A DNA stretch of 32,090 nt from Candidatus Servula neotermitis (GTDB lineage Bacteria > Actinomycetota > Actinomycetes > Actinomycetales > Bifidobacteriaceae): positions 1 to 32,090 of the forward strand of contig JAITFB010000017.1 in assembly GCA_031281695.1 (NCBI GenBank). Reading direction: 5' to 3'. Each line of letters begins with the position of its first letter. Position 1 is the first letter of the stretch. The position numbers and the translations under genes were made by a program. Of the stretch, positions 30,651-32,090 are shown in pieces. The notes beneath the pieces are model-generated. The model saw nothing but the letters and a program-made list of their open reading frames with translations, was not told the origin of the DNA and made no database searches.

Positions 30651-32090
<1,440 letters not shown>

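Overview
The window comes from an AT-rich member of the Actinomycetota. The evidence is the 16S rRNA gene at the right end, whose variable regions and 3' part read like an actinobacterial and rather Bifidobacterium-like 16S. It is supported by frequent GTG/TTG starts and by a strong leaderless-promoter habit: a TANNNT box followed by exactly 6 (sometimes 7) bases and then the start codon. The low GC, a PTS sugar locus and a phase-variable S-layer-type protein fit a host-associated lineage near Bifidobacteriales. A termite-gut type such as Ca. Ancillula is one possibility, but that is inference only.

Layout. 1-7.0 kb: the 3' end of an aminopeptidase N gene converging on folC, then a large polytopic membrane protein, trxB with a small membrane-protein gene, and a two-module membrane/lipoprotein. 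7.2-11.8 kb: flavodoxin, the guaB-guaA purine operon and a divergent MTA/SAH nucleosidase-type gene. 11.9-13.3 kb: a polysaccharide pyruvyl transferase whose reading frame ends inside an antisense tRNA-Glu gene. 13.4-18.3 kb: a minus-strand sugar locus with a lactose/cellobiose-family PTS (two EIIB, EIIC, EIIA), two small proteins, a DUF3284 protein and a MupG-type 6-phospho-muramidase. This suggests uptake and intracellular cleavage of a phosphorylated amino-sugar or peptidoglycan disaccharide. 18.5-21.6 kb: a HAD phosphatase/phosphomannomutase-like gene with gpmA, then lemA and htpX. 21.7-26.1 kb: a divergent Sua5/TsaC-like gene, the sufBDC Fe-S assembly operon with an unusually short SufD, and a nitroreductase.

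26.1-30.3 kb is an accessory island between the nitroreductase gene and the rRNA operon. It holds a perfect hairpin, a decayed copy of an unknown gene, a DinJ antitoxin with a frameshifted YafQ toxin, and a RelB/DinJ-like antitoxin paired with a PIN-domain toxin. It also holds an SLH-domain surface protein whose signal peptide is put out of frame by a run of nine G, and an unknown 150-residue protein. That last gene lies between two nearly identical 43-bp repeats, the second of which carries the -35 box of the rRNA promoter. 16S rRNA starts near 30651 and runs off the window.

Two features cut across the window. The first is the uniform leaderless promoter architecture, which also identifies true starts, including that of the broken SLH gene. 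The second is a family of 7-bp-period tandem repeats found in intergenic DNA and inserted in frame into two coding regions.
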